IMG/VR virus record: IMGVR_UViG_3300014050_000012
Location: 1-64,000 of that record
DNA length: 64,000 bases
Direction: 5' to 3' (one strand)
DNA from: a virus
In this document: piece after piece, positions 14,620 through 24,554 of the stretch
How the letters are laid out: each line of letters starts with the position of its first letter
Position numbering within the stretch: the first letter of the stretch is position 1
Program-made: the position numbers and the translations under genes
The notes under the pieces: generated by a model
The model's database searches: none
What the model saw: only the letters and a program-made list of their open reading frames with translations
What the model was told of the DNA's origin: nothing

Positions 14620-15069
14620 ATGGCTCTTAAACCTGATCGTATCGAAGTACTTACCGATGTATCATTTTTCATGAATACAACTGGCGCTAGGGGCGGTGTT
14701 GTTTGCACTACAACTAGTGGTTCAGGCGTAGCAATGGATGATTCTGCTGCTGTTGTGGCATATGCTGCTGCTGCTAGCGGTTCTCTTCCAGTCGGCGTTC
14801 TATTAAATGACGTAGTCAATTATGATCTAACCAGACAGCACATCAATTGGCACAAAGATGAAGTGCAAGTTGGTGGCAAAGTCACACTATTGCGTGTTGG
14901 TCAAGTTACTACAAATCTGGTTGATGGTACCCCAAGTGCTGGTAGCGGCGCTTATGTTGGTGCTAATGGCCTAATTTCTACCACAAGTACCAACGCTGTG
15001 CAAATTGGCTCATTCTTGAGCAAAGTAGATGCTGATGGTTACGCCAAAGTCTCAGTCAACATTCGATAA
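14620..15069 (+). CDS. Head decoration protein-like (149 aa)
   Basis: Lies between the protease/scaffold and the major capsid gene, the usual place of decoration or cement proteins that lock the mature capsid. The product is beta-rich with many small residues (A-A-A-S-G, T-T-S-G-S-G-V), a G-V-L-L-N-D-V segment and V-G-G-K-V-T-L-L-R, like DUF2190-type and other phage capsid cement proteins. A strong GGGAG ribosome binding site and more C/G-ending codons than neighbouring genes suggest very high expression. Assignment rests on position and pattern. Confidence 0.65.
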   Translation: MALKPDRIEVLTDVSFFMNTTGARGGVVCTTTSGSGVAMDDSAAVVAYAAAASGSLPVGVLLNDVVNYDLTRQHINWHKDEVQVGGKVTLLRVGQVTTNLVDGTPSAGSGAYVGANGLISTTSTNAVQIGSFLSKVDADGYAKVSVNIR

Positions 15070-15095
15070 TTTTTTAAAATAAGGGAGAAACACTT

Positions 15096-16109
15096 ATGTC
15101 AGAAGTTAATACTAAAGCTTTTAAGCCAACACCAGAACTTACCGATCTTTTGGTAAAATCTGGTTCTGCTAATAGAGAGGTATCTCTTGCTGCTAATGCA
15201 GAATTTGCAAAAGCACTAGAGCTTCCACTTCGTCAAGGTTTGTTGAGTGGTGATATTCTTGATGGTATTTTTGAACCCATTCAATTGGCTCAAAGTGCTA
15301 CTCCTGAATTCCCACTAGATTTCTTAGCTCCTGGAACAGAAAAAGACTTTGTTGCTTATACTGTTCCTAATCACGGCTATATTCCAGAACGTCATGTTGA
15401 AGGCGATTACGTCATGGTTCCAACCTATGACATCGGAGCTAGCATCGACTACTTACTAAAGTATGCTCGTGATGCTCGCTGGGATGTTGTTGGTCGTGCC
15501 ATGGAAGTGCTAGAAGGTTCATTTGTCAAGAAGATGAATGATGACGGCTGGCACACTGTTCTTGCCGCTGGTGTTGATCGCAATATCGTAGTTTACGATA
15601 GCGATGCTACTGCTGGTCAATTTAGCAAGAGATTGGTTTCTTTGATGAAAACAGTCATGAGACGTAATGGTGGTGGTAACTCTGCCAGTAATAATCGTGG
15701 TATGTTAACTGATCTTTATGTTTCACCAGAAGCTATGGAAGATATCCGCAACTGGGGTATCGATCAAGTTGATGAAGTGACTCGTCGTGAAATTTATACC
15801 GCTGCTGACGGTACTCTTAACAGAGTATTCGGCATCAATCTTCACGATCTTGATGAACTTGGTGAAGGTCAAGAGTATCAACTATTCTATAGCAATACTC
15901 TTAGTGGTAGTCTTCCTGGCAGCAAACTAGAAGTTGTTGTTGGTCTTGATCTTCGCAAGAGAGACAGCTTCATTATGCCAGTTCGTCAAGAAGTTCAAAT
16001 TTTTGAAGATGATACTCTTCATCGTCAAAAACGAGCTGGTTTCTATGGTTGGGCAGAACAAGGTTTTGCTGTTCTTGATAATCGTAGAGTGCTACTTGGC
16101 GCTCTATAA
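15096..16109 (+). CDS. Major capsid protein, HK97 fold (337 aa)
   Basis: Main shell protein of the head. Supported by position after protease and decoration genes, length, a strong GGGAG ribosome binding site, biased codons and its own terminator (16133-16167). Sequence features fit HK97-fold capsid proteins: a helical N-terminal stretch, a P-N-H-G-Y-I-P-E-R-H-V-E-G segment, a long central helix (V-G-R-A-M-E-V-L-E-G-S-F-V-K-K), a T-D-L-Y-V-S-P-E-A-M-E-D-I-R block, and a C-terminal R-A-G-F-Y-G-W-A-E-Q-G-F-A-V-L-D end. The usual N-terminal scaffold-like delta domain is absent, which fits the scaffold fused to the protease. Confidence 0.9.
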   Translation: MSEVNTKAFKPTPELTDLLVKSGSANREVSLAANAEFAKALELPLRQGLLSGDILDGIFEPIQLAQSATPEFPLDFLAPGTEKDFVAYTVPNHGYIPERHVEGDYVMVPTYDIGASIDYLLKYARDARWDVVGRAMEVLEGSFVKKMNDDGWHTVLAAGVDRNIVVYDSDATAGQFSKRLVSLMKTVMRRNGGGNSASNNRGMLTDLYVSPEAMEDIRNWGIDQVDEVTRREIYTAADGTLNRVFGINLHDLDELGEGQEYQLFYSNTLSGSLPGSKLEVVVGLDLRKRDSFIMPVRQEVQIFEDDTLHRQKRAGFYGWAEQGFAVLDNRRVLLGAL

Positions 16110-16132
16110 TATAACCATAATAACTTGATTAT

Positions 16133-16167
16133 AAAATAGGGCTGGCCTAGTGCCAGCCTTATTTTTT
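16133..16167 (+). terminator. Intrinsic terminator after the capsid gene
   Basis: A 14 bp stem (16133-16146 with 16152-16165, one G-T wobble), a five-base loop ctagt and a T-rich end. It is nearly symmetric and could also work on the minus strand. It separates highly expressed head genes from the connector and fibre genes. Confidence 0.88.
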
Positions 16168-16178
16168 AGGTGTATAAT
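16167..16178 (+). promoter_or_regulatory. Candidate promoter after the capsid terminator
   Basis: TAGGTGTATAAT with TATAAT at 16173-16178 lies directly after the terminator and 28 bases before the ATG at 16206. The AGGTGTATAAT string is identical to that at 35174-35184 and AGGTGTA is shared with 3823-3829. Confidence 0.5.
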
Positions 16179-16205
16179 ACATTAGTATATAACAAAGGAG
16201 ATATT

Positions 16206-16721
16206 ATGGCTTGGCAATCTGATATTATTAATTTAGTTAGAGTTTTAATAAATGATTTATCTGATAATCCTAGTTATAATGATGATAGATTAACGCAAGT
16301 TATAACAGTAGCTGCTAGATATGTTCAGTTTGATGTTCAATTAGAAACAGAATATAATATTGATAGTATAAATAATATAATAACTCCTGATCCAACAGCT
16401 AATAATGACGAGATTTTTCTTTGCTTAGTTAGTTTAAAAGCAGCTTGTATTATTGATCAAAGTAATTTTAGAACCAGAGCAGCACTAGAGGGTGTAAGGG
16501 CCGGTCTTGGTCCTGCTCAGTTAGCAATATCCAATCATTTATCAGGCTTTAAAGAAATTATACAGCACGGTCCGTGTCAGTTATATACCGATTTATCAGA
16601 ACACTGGGATATTCAACAAGCCACATCAGTTGCTGCTATACTTAGTCCTTTTGTTGGTAATAAATTTGATCCATTTATGCTTATCGCCTACGATAATCAT
16701 CGTCATAAAAATATGTTCTAG
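16206..16721 (+). CDS. Head-tail connector (adaptor) protein (171 aa)
   Basis: Start ATG 16206 follows a perfect AAAGGAG site; an upstream GTG at 16170 lies inside the candidate promoter and is rejected. The helical product with L-V-R-V-L-I-N-D-L at the start, a V-I-T-V-A-A-R-Y-V helix, I-T-P-D-P and K-A-A-C-I resembles gp6-type adaptor proteins that bind below the portal. The C-terminal half has G-P-x-Q-L-A and H-G-P-C-Q-L-Y. First gene after the head operon. Assignment by pattern and position. Confidence 0.6.
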   Translation: MAWQSDIINLVRVLINDLSDNPSYNDDRLTQVITVAARYVQFDVQLETEYNIDSINNIITPDPTANNDEIFLCLVSLKAACIIDQSNFRTRAALEGVRAGLGPAQLAISNHLSGFKEIIQHGPCQLYTDLSEHWDIQQATSVAAILSPFVGNKFDPFMLIAYDNHRHKNMF

Positions 16722-16732
16722 AAAGGGCATTA

Positions 16733-17161
16733 ATGTCAGCCGCTAACTATAATTTTACTATAGAAAGAGGATCATCTTTTAGAATATCATTAGTATATAA
16801 AGATGCTAATGAAAATCCTATTAATATTACTAATTGGTGTGCTAGATTAACTATGAAAACTGAATATTTATCTGTTAGTAAAAAAAGTCTAGTATCAACA
16901 AAAGTATATACTACGACTAATCTAGATTATTCATTATATAAATTTTATATAGATGGTACTGATGGTAGATTAACCCTATTATTACCGTCTGATACTACCA
17001 ATAATTTTGACTTTGACAGTGCTAAATACGATCTTGAATTACAATCACCAGATGAATTCTATGGAGATGGTGGTAATTATACTATACGATTACTTTATGG
17101 TGTAATTACAATTAAACAACGATATAGTAGTTCTGAAACCGCATTGGATTGTCAGACATGA
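16733..17161 (+). CDS. Beta-sandwich structural protein, paralog of 35233-35661 (142 aa)
   Basis: Contains an N-terminal F-x-I-E-R-G-S-S-F, N-I-T-N-W-C-A-R-L, a D-G-R-L-T-L-L-L-P segment and Y-D-L-E-L-Q-S-P, a pattern like BppU-N-type domains that dock fibres to the tail tip or neck. The product of 35233-35661 shares all these motifs and length, and in both places the gene is followed at once by a short Ile-rich protein start and a fibre gene. A role as fibre adaptor is inference. Confidence 0.6.
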   Translation: MSAANYNFTIERGSSFRISLVYKDANENPINITNWCARLTMKTEYLSVSKKSLVSTKVYTTTNLDYSLYKFYIDGTDGRLTLLLPSDTTNNFDFDSAKYDLELQSPDEFYGDGGNYTIRLLYGVITIKQRYSSSETALDCQT

Positions 17162-17376
17162 GCAATATTATTGTTATTGAAACCTCTAATGAGGCCAATA
17201 TAGTTACTATTGAAGATCAGGTTTCATTAAATATTGAAGTTGTCAATACAGAAAAATTTTTAATTTCAGATTTACCAGATAATATTCCATTAACAAAAAT
17301 TAAAAAGACTGGAGTTGATGGGTTGGATTATTATTTAGACAATTATTTTTATGAACTAGACTGTGGATCACCATAA
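17158..17376 (+). CDS. Small Ile/Asn-rich protein, fibre-associated (72 aa)
   Basis: Start ATG 17158 overlaps the upstream stop (ATGA); a TTG at 17149 in frame is a weaker choice. The first 40 residues (I-I-V-I-E-T-S-N, N-I-V-T-I-E) resemble the N-terminus of the giant fibre at 35668 (V-N-I-L-E-D-S-N, I-V-T-T-N-V). This suggests a detached fibre N-terminus or a capping module. It ends in D-C-G-S-P. No further function can be read. Confidence 0.5.
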   Translation: MSNIIVIETSNEANIVTIEDQVSLNIEVVNTEKFLISDLPDNIPLTKIKKTGVDGLDYYLDNYFYELDCGSP

Positions 17377-17393
17377 CATTAAAGGTACCAACT

Positions 17394-19130
17394 ATGCCAA
17401 TTAATAATTTAATTCAATTTAGAAGAGGATCAACAACCCAATGGAATAATGCCTCTGGTATTTTAGGACAAGGCATATTATATAATGGTGAATTAGGCTA
17501 CGATACTACAACAAAAAGATTTAAGATAGGCGATGGTTCAACACATTGGGCCAGTGGATTACCATTCACAGCCATAGTACCAAGTGGTTTTTTAAGTAAT
17601 AGTGGTGTTGGATTAATATTAGGAGCAGATGGCTCAACACTTACTATTGGAGTAACAGGAATAGCCGTCTCTCAAGTTAATAATTTTAATCAAGCAGTAT
17701 TGGATCTTGTATCAAGTGCTTCTGTTGACACAGAAGGTGTTCAAGATATTGTTGGTAGTGGAGACCATATAACTACTGGATTTTTACGTAATTGTACTGG
17801 TATAGCTTGGACATATGATGATAATGCTGGAACTTTAAAAGCCTGTGTTACTGGCATACCATCAACTTTGATCACAGATTTTGCAGATGCGGTTTCTGAT
17901 CAAGTAGACACAACTCTTAGTGCTGGTACTGGTATTGTTTTAAGTTATGATAGTAATAGTAATATATTAACTGTTCATACTACAGGATATGCTTACTCCA
18001 ATCATACTCATTTATGGAGTAATATAACAGATGCATCTACCAGAGCCACACTAAATGAGTTGACATATTTATCTGGAGTTATTGCTGGAACAGGATCAGC
18101 TGGTAGGGCCGTAGTATTAGATAGTAGTAAAGATATAACTGGTTTACGAAACTTAACTACTGATGGAAATGTTACCGTTGGAGGTAATCTGGTTGTTCAG
18201 GGTACTACTACTACCGTTAATAGTACAACTGTTGATATTGGAGATAATATCGTACAAGTTAATGTTTCTGGAACAGAAAGTTTAGGCGGATTACAAGTTC
18301 TTGATCATGATAATAGTAAACTTCATCAAATAGTTTGGGATATTAATGATAGTAGATGGGAATTTATTAGTAATTCTGGTTCGTCTCCCAATGTTTATAC
18401 TAGCGGAAACATTACAGCCAATACTATCACATCCACAGTGCCTAATGGTACTGCGCCACTATCAGTATCGTCTTCAACTTTAGTTAATAATTTAAATGCT
18501 GATTTGTTAGATGGTCAGCATGGTAGTTATTATAGAAATTTTGTTAATCTAAGTGGTTTACCAAGTCCAGTAATTACCGGTACATTAACAGGAGATGTTA
18601 CTGGTACTAGCAGTGTTACTCTTACAGAACTTGGTAATGGTATCTTAACCATTAATACAACCATAGCAAATAATAGTGTTGCTCTTGGTACAGATACGAC
18701 TGGTCAATATGCTAGTACAATTACTGTGGTCGGAACAGGATTATCAGCAACATCACCTGGTGTTGATGATGGTACTGCATATACAATTACTAGTAATGCT
18801 ACTCATGCTAATGCTACTGGTACTATCGTGGCGAGAGATGCTAATGGAGATTTTTATGCTGGTACTATATATGCTACATTTAATGGAAATGGTTCTAATG
18901 TTACTAATTTAAATGCTAGTAATATTAATACTGGTACTATTGGAGTAGCTTATTTACCAACTAATATTCCAGTAACAAATTTAGCTAGTAGTGGCGTAAC
19001 GCTAGGTTCCACAACAGTAAATCTTGGTCAAACTAGCACAGTTATTGATGGATTAACAAGAATTAGTGGCGTTAGTGCTCTTAATCCAACTTATATATAC
19101 TATGCTGTAATTGATGGTGGTTCTCCATAA
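17394..19130 (+). CDS. Tail fibre with GDG N-terminus (578 aa)
   Basis: The N-terminus holds the fibre module Q-F-R-R-G-S-T-T-Q-W-N, G-E-L-G-Y-D-T-T-T-K-R-F-K-I-G-D-G, known from major tropism determinant and hyaluronidase-like phage fibres. The remainder is a Gly/Thr/Ser/Asn-rich trimeric-fibre repeat with V-G-G-N-L-V-V-Q-G-T-T-T-T-V-N-S-T-T-V and L-L-D-G-Q-H-G-S-Y-Y-R-N, the latter also present twice in the giant fibre at 35668. It ends in D-G-G-S-P. Role: reversible or specific host adsorption. Confidence 0.82.
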   Translation: MPINNLIQFRRGSTTQWNNASGILGQGILYNGELGYDTTTKRFKIGDGSTHWASGLPFTAIVPSGFLSNSGVGLILGADGSTLTIGVTGIAVSQVNNFNQAVLDLVSSASVDTEGVQDIVGSGDHITTGFLRNCTGIAWTYDDNAGTLKACVTGIPSTLITDFADAVSDQVDTTLSAGTGIVLSYDSNSNILTVHTTGYAYSNHTHLWSNITDASTRATLNELTYLSGVIAGTGSAGRAVVLDSSKDITGLRNLTTDGNVTVGGNLVVQGTTTTVNSTTVDIGDNIVQVNVSGTESLGGLQVLDHDNSKLHQIVWDINDSRWEFISNSGSSPNVYTSGNITANTITSTVPNGTAPLSVSSSTLVNNLNADLLDGQHGSYYRNFVNLSGLPSPVITGTLTGDVTGTSSVTLTELGNGILTINTTIANNSVALGTDTTGQYASTITVVGTGLSATSPGVDDGTAYTITSNATHANATGTIVARDANGDFYAGTIYATFNGNGSNVTNLNASNINTGTIGVAYLPTNIPVTNLASSGVTLGSTTVNLGQTSTVIDGLTRISGVSALNPTYIYYAVIDGGSP

Positions 19131-19163
19131 TTTATAATACTGGTAGGTTTTTGAGGATATTTT

Positions 19164-21560
19164 ATGCCAGTAAATGATATTATTTTACTTAGAAAAGGCT
19201 CCAGTACGGAATGGAGTACTACTAATCCAGTATTAGGTAGTGGTGAACCAGGATTTGATACAACTAATAATCTTTTAAAGATGGGAAATGGAATATCCAA
19301 TTGGGCATCATTATCTGGGGTAAATATTGGGAATTCTGTTTTTAATAGTGCCGTAAGTGGTCTTTTACCTGTTAAGGATATTATCTCTGGATCTGGAATT
19401 TCCATAGGAGCAACTAGTGGAATTTATACTATAACCGCAGAAGGTGTCGCAGCATCTAGCGCATCATCTCTTGTGACTCGATGTTCTAATCGCACAGGAT
19501 CTACTATTCCAAAAATGACAGCGGTTTATATTAATGGTGGTCATGGAAATTTACCAACCATAACTCCGGCACAAGCTAATAATGAAGCTGGTTCTAGTAA
19601 AACATATGGAATAACACAAACTCAAATATCGGATAATAATACTGGTAATGTTGTTGTGTTCGGAGCTTTGATTGATGTTGATACTAATCAATTTGGCGCT
19701 AACGAGGGTGATGTATTATATCTTAGTCCAACAACTGCTGGAACAATAACGGCAACAAAACCAAGCGCCCCAAATCACATGGTCAGTGTTGGTAAAATAG
19801 TAAGAAATCATAATAATCAAGGTATTATTGAGGTTGTTATTCAAAACGGTTTTGAATTACAAGAATTACATAATGTTGCTATTGATGGAGTAACTAATGG
19901 ACAATTTTTACAATATAACTCTGCTAGTGGATTGTGGTTAGCTAGTAGTAGTGGTAATTTTACATCACTAAGTGTTAATGGAACTGATGTTAGCGTTAAT
20001 GGACACACACATACTAGTAGCGATATAACCAATTTTAACTCATCTGTTAGTGGTTTGGTCAACGGTATATATGCTCCATTAACAGGAACATTAAATCAAT
20101 TTGCAAATACCACATCATCTCAATTAAGCTCAATAATATCTGATGAGACAGGATCGGGATTATTAGTATTTAATAATAGTCCAACTTTTACAGGAGTTCC
20201 ATTAGCTCCAACAGCAACTAGCGGCACCAATACTAATCAAATAGCTAGTACCTCATTTGTAAGAACAGAAATTAGCAATCTTGTAAATTCTGCTCCATCA
20301 ACACTAGATACTTTAAATGAGCTTGCGGCGGCACTAGGAAATGATGCTAATTTTAGCACAACAATCACAAATACTTTAGCTGGTAAAGCAAATCTTAGTG
20401 GAGCAACTTTTACAGGAACTATAAGTGCTCCTAGTGGTAACTTTACCCAGAGTCTACAAGTTAATGGTACAGGAGTGAGTTTGAATGGACATACTCATAC
20501 GGTTTCACAAATTACAGATTTCAATAGTGGCATTAGCGGTTTATTGCCAGTTAAAAATATAGTGTCTGGAACAGGAATTTTCTTATCATCAAGCGATGGT
20601 ATTTTTACTATTCATGCTACCGGTACTACTGGCGGATCTAATTTAAATACAGAAGATGTAATGGATATTATTGGTACGGGTATTATTGGAGGTACAGGAA
20701 TAAGCGTTAGCTATGATGATACTAATGGCAGTGTTAGCGTTAATCTATACTCATCCTCAATAACTGGCTATGAAATACTATCAACAACAAAAAATACCTT
20801 TAGTGTTAGTCCAAATTATTTAGTTGGTAATTTATCAGTATATTATAATGGATTTAAATTATTATATGGCGAAGATTATACTGCGACCGATGGATCAACC
20901 TTTGTATTATCTAGTCCGGGTAATTCTGGAGATGTTGTAGAATGGGCAGGACTAGGAGGTCCGGCACAATATTCCACAATAAATCATTCTCATGGTAATA
21001 TAACCAATAGTGGTACAATAGGATCAACCAGCGGACTAGTTTTAGTAACAAAATCTAGCGGATCCATAGATGTCGGATCTGGTTTGTATTATGATATTAA
21101 TAAATTAGGAATTGGTACTAATAGTTTAAGTGGAGTTTTATCATTAAGTAATGGTTATTTTAATAATGATGGTGATTCTAAGCAGACTTTATTAACTTTG
21201 CGTAATAGCACATCTAATGCTTCTACAACAACATTATATACTGACGGATCCTCTAGTAAACTAGTTTTACCAGTTAGCGGAGTTTGGAACTTTAATATTA
21301 ATTTGACCTGTTTGAGTATATCCAACAGTGGTGCTGCTGGATGGAATTTTAAAGGGTGTATTAAAAGAAATAGTAGCACTACAGCTCTAGTTGGATCAAT
21401 TATAGAAGAAAACTTTATTGATAGTAGTCTGAACGGAGTAGCGGCAACCGTTGTGGCTAACACCGGCACATCTAGTTTGGATATCAATGTTAATGGATTG
21501 GTTAGCAATAATATTCGTTGGACAGCAGCGGTTAATTTAGTTCAAACTTATTATGGTTAA
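19164..21560 (+). CDS. Tail fibre with GDG-like N-terminus and shared repeat module (798 aa)
   Basis: Begins with I-I-L-L-R-K-G-S-S-T-E-W and M-G-N-G-I-S-N-W, a variant of the N-terminal module of the previous gene. Residues about 270-430 carry a long module (D-E-T-G-S-G, Q-I-A-S-T-S-F-V, L-D-T-L-N-E-L-A-A-A-L-G-N-D, A-P-S-G-N-F) that recurs almost unchanged near residues 40-200 of the product of 21566-24553. The C-terminal domain (about 650-798) is a beta-rich tip resembling C1q/TNF-like heads: F-N-I-N-L-T near a G-W-N-F stretch. Its ribosome binding site is GAGG. Confidence 0.8.
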   Translation: MPVNDIILLRKGSSTEWSTTNPVLGSGEPGFDTTNNLLKMGNGISNWASLSGVNIGNSVFNSAVSGLLPVKDIISGSGISIGATSGIYTITAEGVAASSASSLVTRCSNRTGSTIPKMTAVYINGGHGNLPTITPAQANNEAGSSKTYGITQTQISDNNTGNVVVFGALIDVDTNQFGANEGDVLYLSPTTAGTITATKPSAPNHMVSVGKIVRNHNNQGIIEVVIQNGFELQELHNVAIDGVTNGQFLQYNSASGLWLASSSGNFTSLSVNGTDVSVNGHTHTSSDITNFNSSVSGLVNGIYAPLTGTLNQFANTTSSQLSSIISDETGSGLLVFNNSPTFTGVPLAPTATSGTNTNQIASTSFVRTEISNLVNSAPSTLDTLNELAAALGNDANFSTTITNTLAGKANLSGATFTGTISAPSGNFTQSLQVNGTGVSLNGHTHTVSQITDFNSGISGLLPVKNIVSGTGIFLSSSDGIFTIHATGTTGGSNLNTEDVMDIIGTGIIGGTGISVSYDDTNGSVSVNLYSSSITGYEILSTTKNTFSVSPNYLVGNLSVYYNGFKLLYGEDYTATDGSTFVLSSPGNSGDVVEWAGLGGPAQYSTINHSHGNITNSGTIGSTSGLVLVTKSSGSIDVGSGLYYDINKLGIGTNSLSGVLSLSNGYFNNDGDSKQTLLTLRNSTSNASTTTLYTDGSSSKLVLPVSGVWNFNINLTCLSISNSGAAGWNFKGCIKRNSSTTALVGSIIEENFIDSSLNGVAATVVANTGTSSLDINVNGLVSNNIRWTAAVNLVQTYYG

Positions 21561-21565
21561 TTATT

Positions 21566-24553
21566 ATGAGTATTAATTTTAACAATCATGATATTACGAC
21601 TAGTGGAAATTTTACTGCAAATAGTGGTAATTTTAATAGCTTAAGTGTTAATAATACACCAGTTAGTATTGTTGGTCATTCTCATACCTCTAGTCATATT
21701 ACTAATTTTAACTCTTCTGTTAGTGGTTTAGTTAGTGGAATATTTGCTCCATTATCTGGTTCTCTTAATCAATTTGCTACCACCTCCTCATCTCAATTAG
21801 CAAGTGTTATTAGCGATGAAACAGGATCAGGATCTCTTGTTTTTTCTAATAGTCCAACCCTAACCGGTATTCCATTAGTTCCAACAGCATTAAGTGGAAC
21901 AAATACTAATCAAATTGCTAGCACAAGTTTTGTACGAACCGAAATTAGCAATCTTGTAAACTCTGCACCAAGCGCTCTTGATACATTAAATGAACTAGCT
22001 GTTGCTTTGGGTAATGATGCTAATTTTAGTACTACAGTAACCAATAGCTTAGCCAATAAAGCTAATCTTAGTGGATCCTCTTTTACAGGTTCAATATCAG
22101 CACCAAGTGGTAATTTTACTCAAAGTTTACAAGTTAATAATACTGGAGTAAGCTTAAGTGGTCATACGCATACTAGTAGTTATATTACAAATTTTAATAG
22201 TAGCGTTAGTGGATTACTTCCAACTATAGCTAATAGTGGAAATAATAGAGTTCTTACTAGTACAGGAAGCACTGTTGGAATTAATGCTGAAAGTAATTTA
22301 ACTTTTGATGGTGAGACATTAGTTATTGGAGAGTATACTGATGACATTGGCGGAAAAATTGTGCTATATAATGGTACTTCTAGCGATGGATTGCCATCTA
22401 TTACTTTTATAGACAATAATGGATATGATACTTTCAAAATATATATGGATGATTCGAACAATAAAAGTTATATAAACACTAATTATGATCACGATTTAAT
22501 TATTAGCGGATCTAACAATAATTCTATTACATTAGATGCTTTTAGTGGAAAAATTGATATTGTTTCTAGTGGAGTTACTATTAGTTCTAGTGGAACAAAT
22601 GTTCCACTCACTATTACTAATGATGGTACTGGTAATAGTTTTGTTGTTAATGATGTTACTGGTGATACGACACCGTTTGTTATTGATAGTTCTGGAAATG
22701 TTGGAATAGGAACAACCACCCCAACGTTTGTAAATAATACTTACTCTGGATTACATATACACGCAGCAACCGCTACTTCATTAAAACTAACAAATACTAC
22801 TACGGGACAAACATCTACGGATGGGTTTGAGTTATTACAGGATTCTGCTGGTAATGCTTATATATGGAATCGAGAAAGTACTAATATATCTATCGGTACT
22901 TCTGGAACGTCGCGTATTATAATAACTAGTGCTGGAAATGTTGGAATAGGAACAATTAGCCCTCAAGCTAGACTACACGTATCTAGTACAAATGATGGAG
23001 TACAAGCAATATTTACTGGAGCGCAAACAGCAAATACACAATCTATATTATTTAGAAGTGCTTATCATACTAATAATGGAACAGCAGGTTTTGCTAATAT
23101 AGGATGGATAGACAATGCATCTCAAGGGGGACATTTAACATTTGGCACAACAACTAGTAATAGTGGCACTACTGGTACTCCAACAGAAAGAATGAGAATA
23201 ACTAGTGCTGGAGACATTGGAATAGGAACAAGTTCAGTCAGTAGTGGATTTAAAGTTGATATTAGAGGTCGTATATTATCCTATACAACAGCTAGTGATG
23301 GACTGATAACAACCCAAGGTTTACAAACAACAAGTGGTGGTACTGGCAAAGCTGCTATTCAAATTGATGTTAATGGAAAAGGTGGCTTTGCATGGCAAAA
23401 CGATGCTTCAAGTGGCACAAGATCTCTAAAATTAATAGAAAATAATGGTTATGGAGCTAGTGAAAGCACATTATGGACAGTACAAAGTGGCGGTAATACT
23501 GGACTCGGAGCATCTCCCTCTAATGATTATAAATTAGTTATTGGTGGTGGAACAAGAACAGATTCATATACTACAAATCCATCTTTAGTAGCTATAAAAG
23601 ATTTTACCAATACCAATACTGGAGATAATCTATCAAGCGCCACATATAGTTATGCTACAACTAATGGTAATTATGCTGTTAGAAATGTAGCTATAAATAC
23701 ATATTTTAAGATTAATTCTGGAATAACAAATAGTGGTAGTAGTATTGGTATAGCTAATAATAATCTACGTAATTATGCATTAACCAATGATATTGGCACA
23801 TTAACTTCATTATATGGTATATATAATCAATATGGTCATTATAATACTTCTGCTGTTTCGCCAGTAACTACAACGGCAATTGGAATACAACATATACTAT
23901 GGAGAGCCGCTGGAACAATAACAAATGCTTTTGATATTTATTGTAGCGATGCTAGTTCTGGCGCTACAGTTACTAACAGATGGGGTATATATGTAGAACA
24001 TACTGGTAAAAATTATTTTGGTGGTAATACTGGCATTGGTGTATCGCCAACATATCGTTTTGAGGTAAGAGGATCTGGAGCTACTAGTTCAACAGTTTCT
24101 TTTTATGTTTCGAACAGTAGTGGCACAGCTCTTTTATATACAAGAGATGACGGAGCCATAAATACTGGAACAGCATCAGTTTCTCCATATAATAATCTAA
24201 CATCTACTGCTGCTAATGTGGTAGTTGGTAGTGATGGATTTTTATATAGATCAACATCATCACTAAGATATAAAACCAACATAAATGATGCCACTCATGG
24301 ACTAAATGAAGTTTTACAATTAAGAAGTGTAACATTTAAAAGCCATAACGATGGAGACAAAATATTTGGTGGTTTAATTGCCGAAGAAGTAGATGAAATA
24401 GGATTAACAGAATTTGTACAATATGATAATCAAAATAGGCCAGATGCTATACATTATAGCAATATGGTTTCACTTTTGATTAAAGCTATACAAGAACAAC
24501 AAATTATGATCAATAACTTAAAAGACCGTTTATCCATTCTAGAGGGAAATTAA
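21566..24553 (+). CDS. Tail fibre/spike with S74 intramolecular chaperone (995 aa)
   Basis: Fibre repeats (shared with the preceding gene) lead into domains with G-N-V-G-I-G-T repeats typical of phage and bacterial trimeric fibres. The C-terminal ~110 residues form a peptidase S74 autoprocessing chaperone: S-L-R-Y-K-T-N-I-N-D with the self-cleavage Ser, G-L-I-A-E-E-V-D-E and a final coiled coil. Such domains fold the trimer, then cut themselves off. Begins five bases after the previous stop and lacks a clear ribosome binding site, so translation is probably coupled. Confidence 0.88.
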   Translation: MSINFNNHDITTSGNFTANSGNFNSLSVNNTPVSIVGHSHTSSHITNFNSSVSGLVSGIFAPLSGSLNQFATTSSSQLASVISDETGSGSLVFSNSPTLTGIPLVPTALSGTNTNQIASTSFVRTEISNLVNSAPSALDTLNELAVALGNDANFSTTVTNSLANKANLSGSSFTGSISAPSGNFTQSLQVNNTGVSLSGHTHTSSYITNFNSSVSGLLPTIANSGNNRVLTSTGSTVGINAESNLTFDGETLVIGEYTDDIGGKIVLYNGTSSDGLPSITFIDNNGYDTFKIYMDDSNNKSYINTNYDHDLIISGSNNNSITLDAFSGKIDIVSSGVTISSSGTNVPLTITNDGTGNSFVVNDVTGDTTPFVIDSSGNVGIGTTTPTFVNNTYSGLHIHAATATSLKLTNTTTGQTSTDGFELLQDSAGNAYIWNRESTNISIGTSGTSRIIITSAGNVGIGTISPQARLHVSSTNDGVQAIFTGAQTANTQSILFRSAYHTNNGTAGFANIGWIDNASQGGHLTFGTTTSNSGTTGTPTERMRITSAGDIGIGTSSVSSGFKVDIRGRILSYTTASDGLITTQGLQTTSGGTGKAAIQIDVNGKGGFAWQNDASSGTRSLKLIENNGYGASESTLWTVQSGGNTGLGASPSNDYKLVIGGGTRTDSYTTNPSLVAIKDFTNTNTGDNLSSATYSYATTNGNYAVRNVAINTYFKINSGITNSGSSIGIANNNLRNYALTNDIGTLTSLYGIYNQYGHYNTSAVSPVTTTAIGIQHILWRAAGTITNAFDIYCSDASSGATVTNRWGIYVEHTGKNYFGGNTGIGVSPTYRFEVRGSGATSSTVSFYVSNSSGTALLYTRDDGAINTGTASVSPYNNLTSTAANVVVGSDGFLYRSTSSLRYKTNINDATHGLNEVLQLRSVTFKSHNDGDKIFGGLIAEEVDEIGLTEFVQYDNQNRPDAIHYSNMVSLLIKAIQEQQIMINNLKDRLSILEGN

Positions 24554-24554
24554 T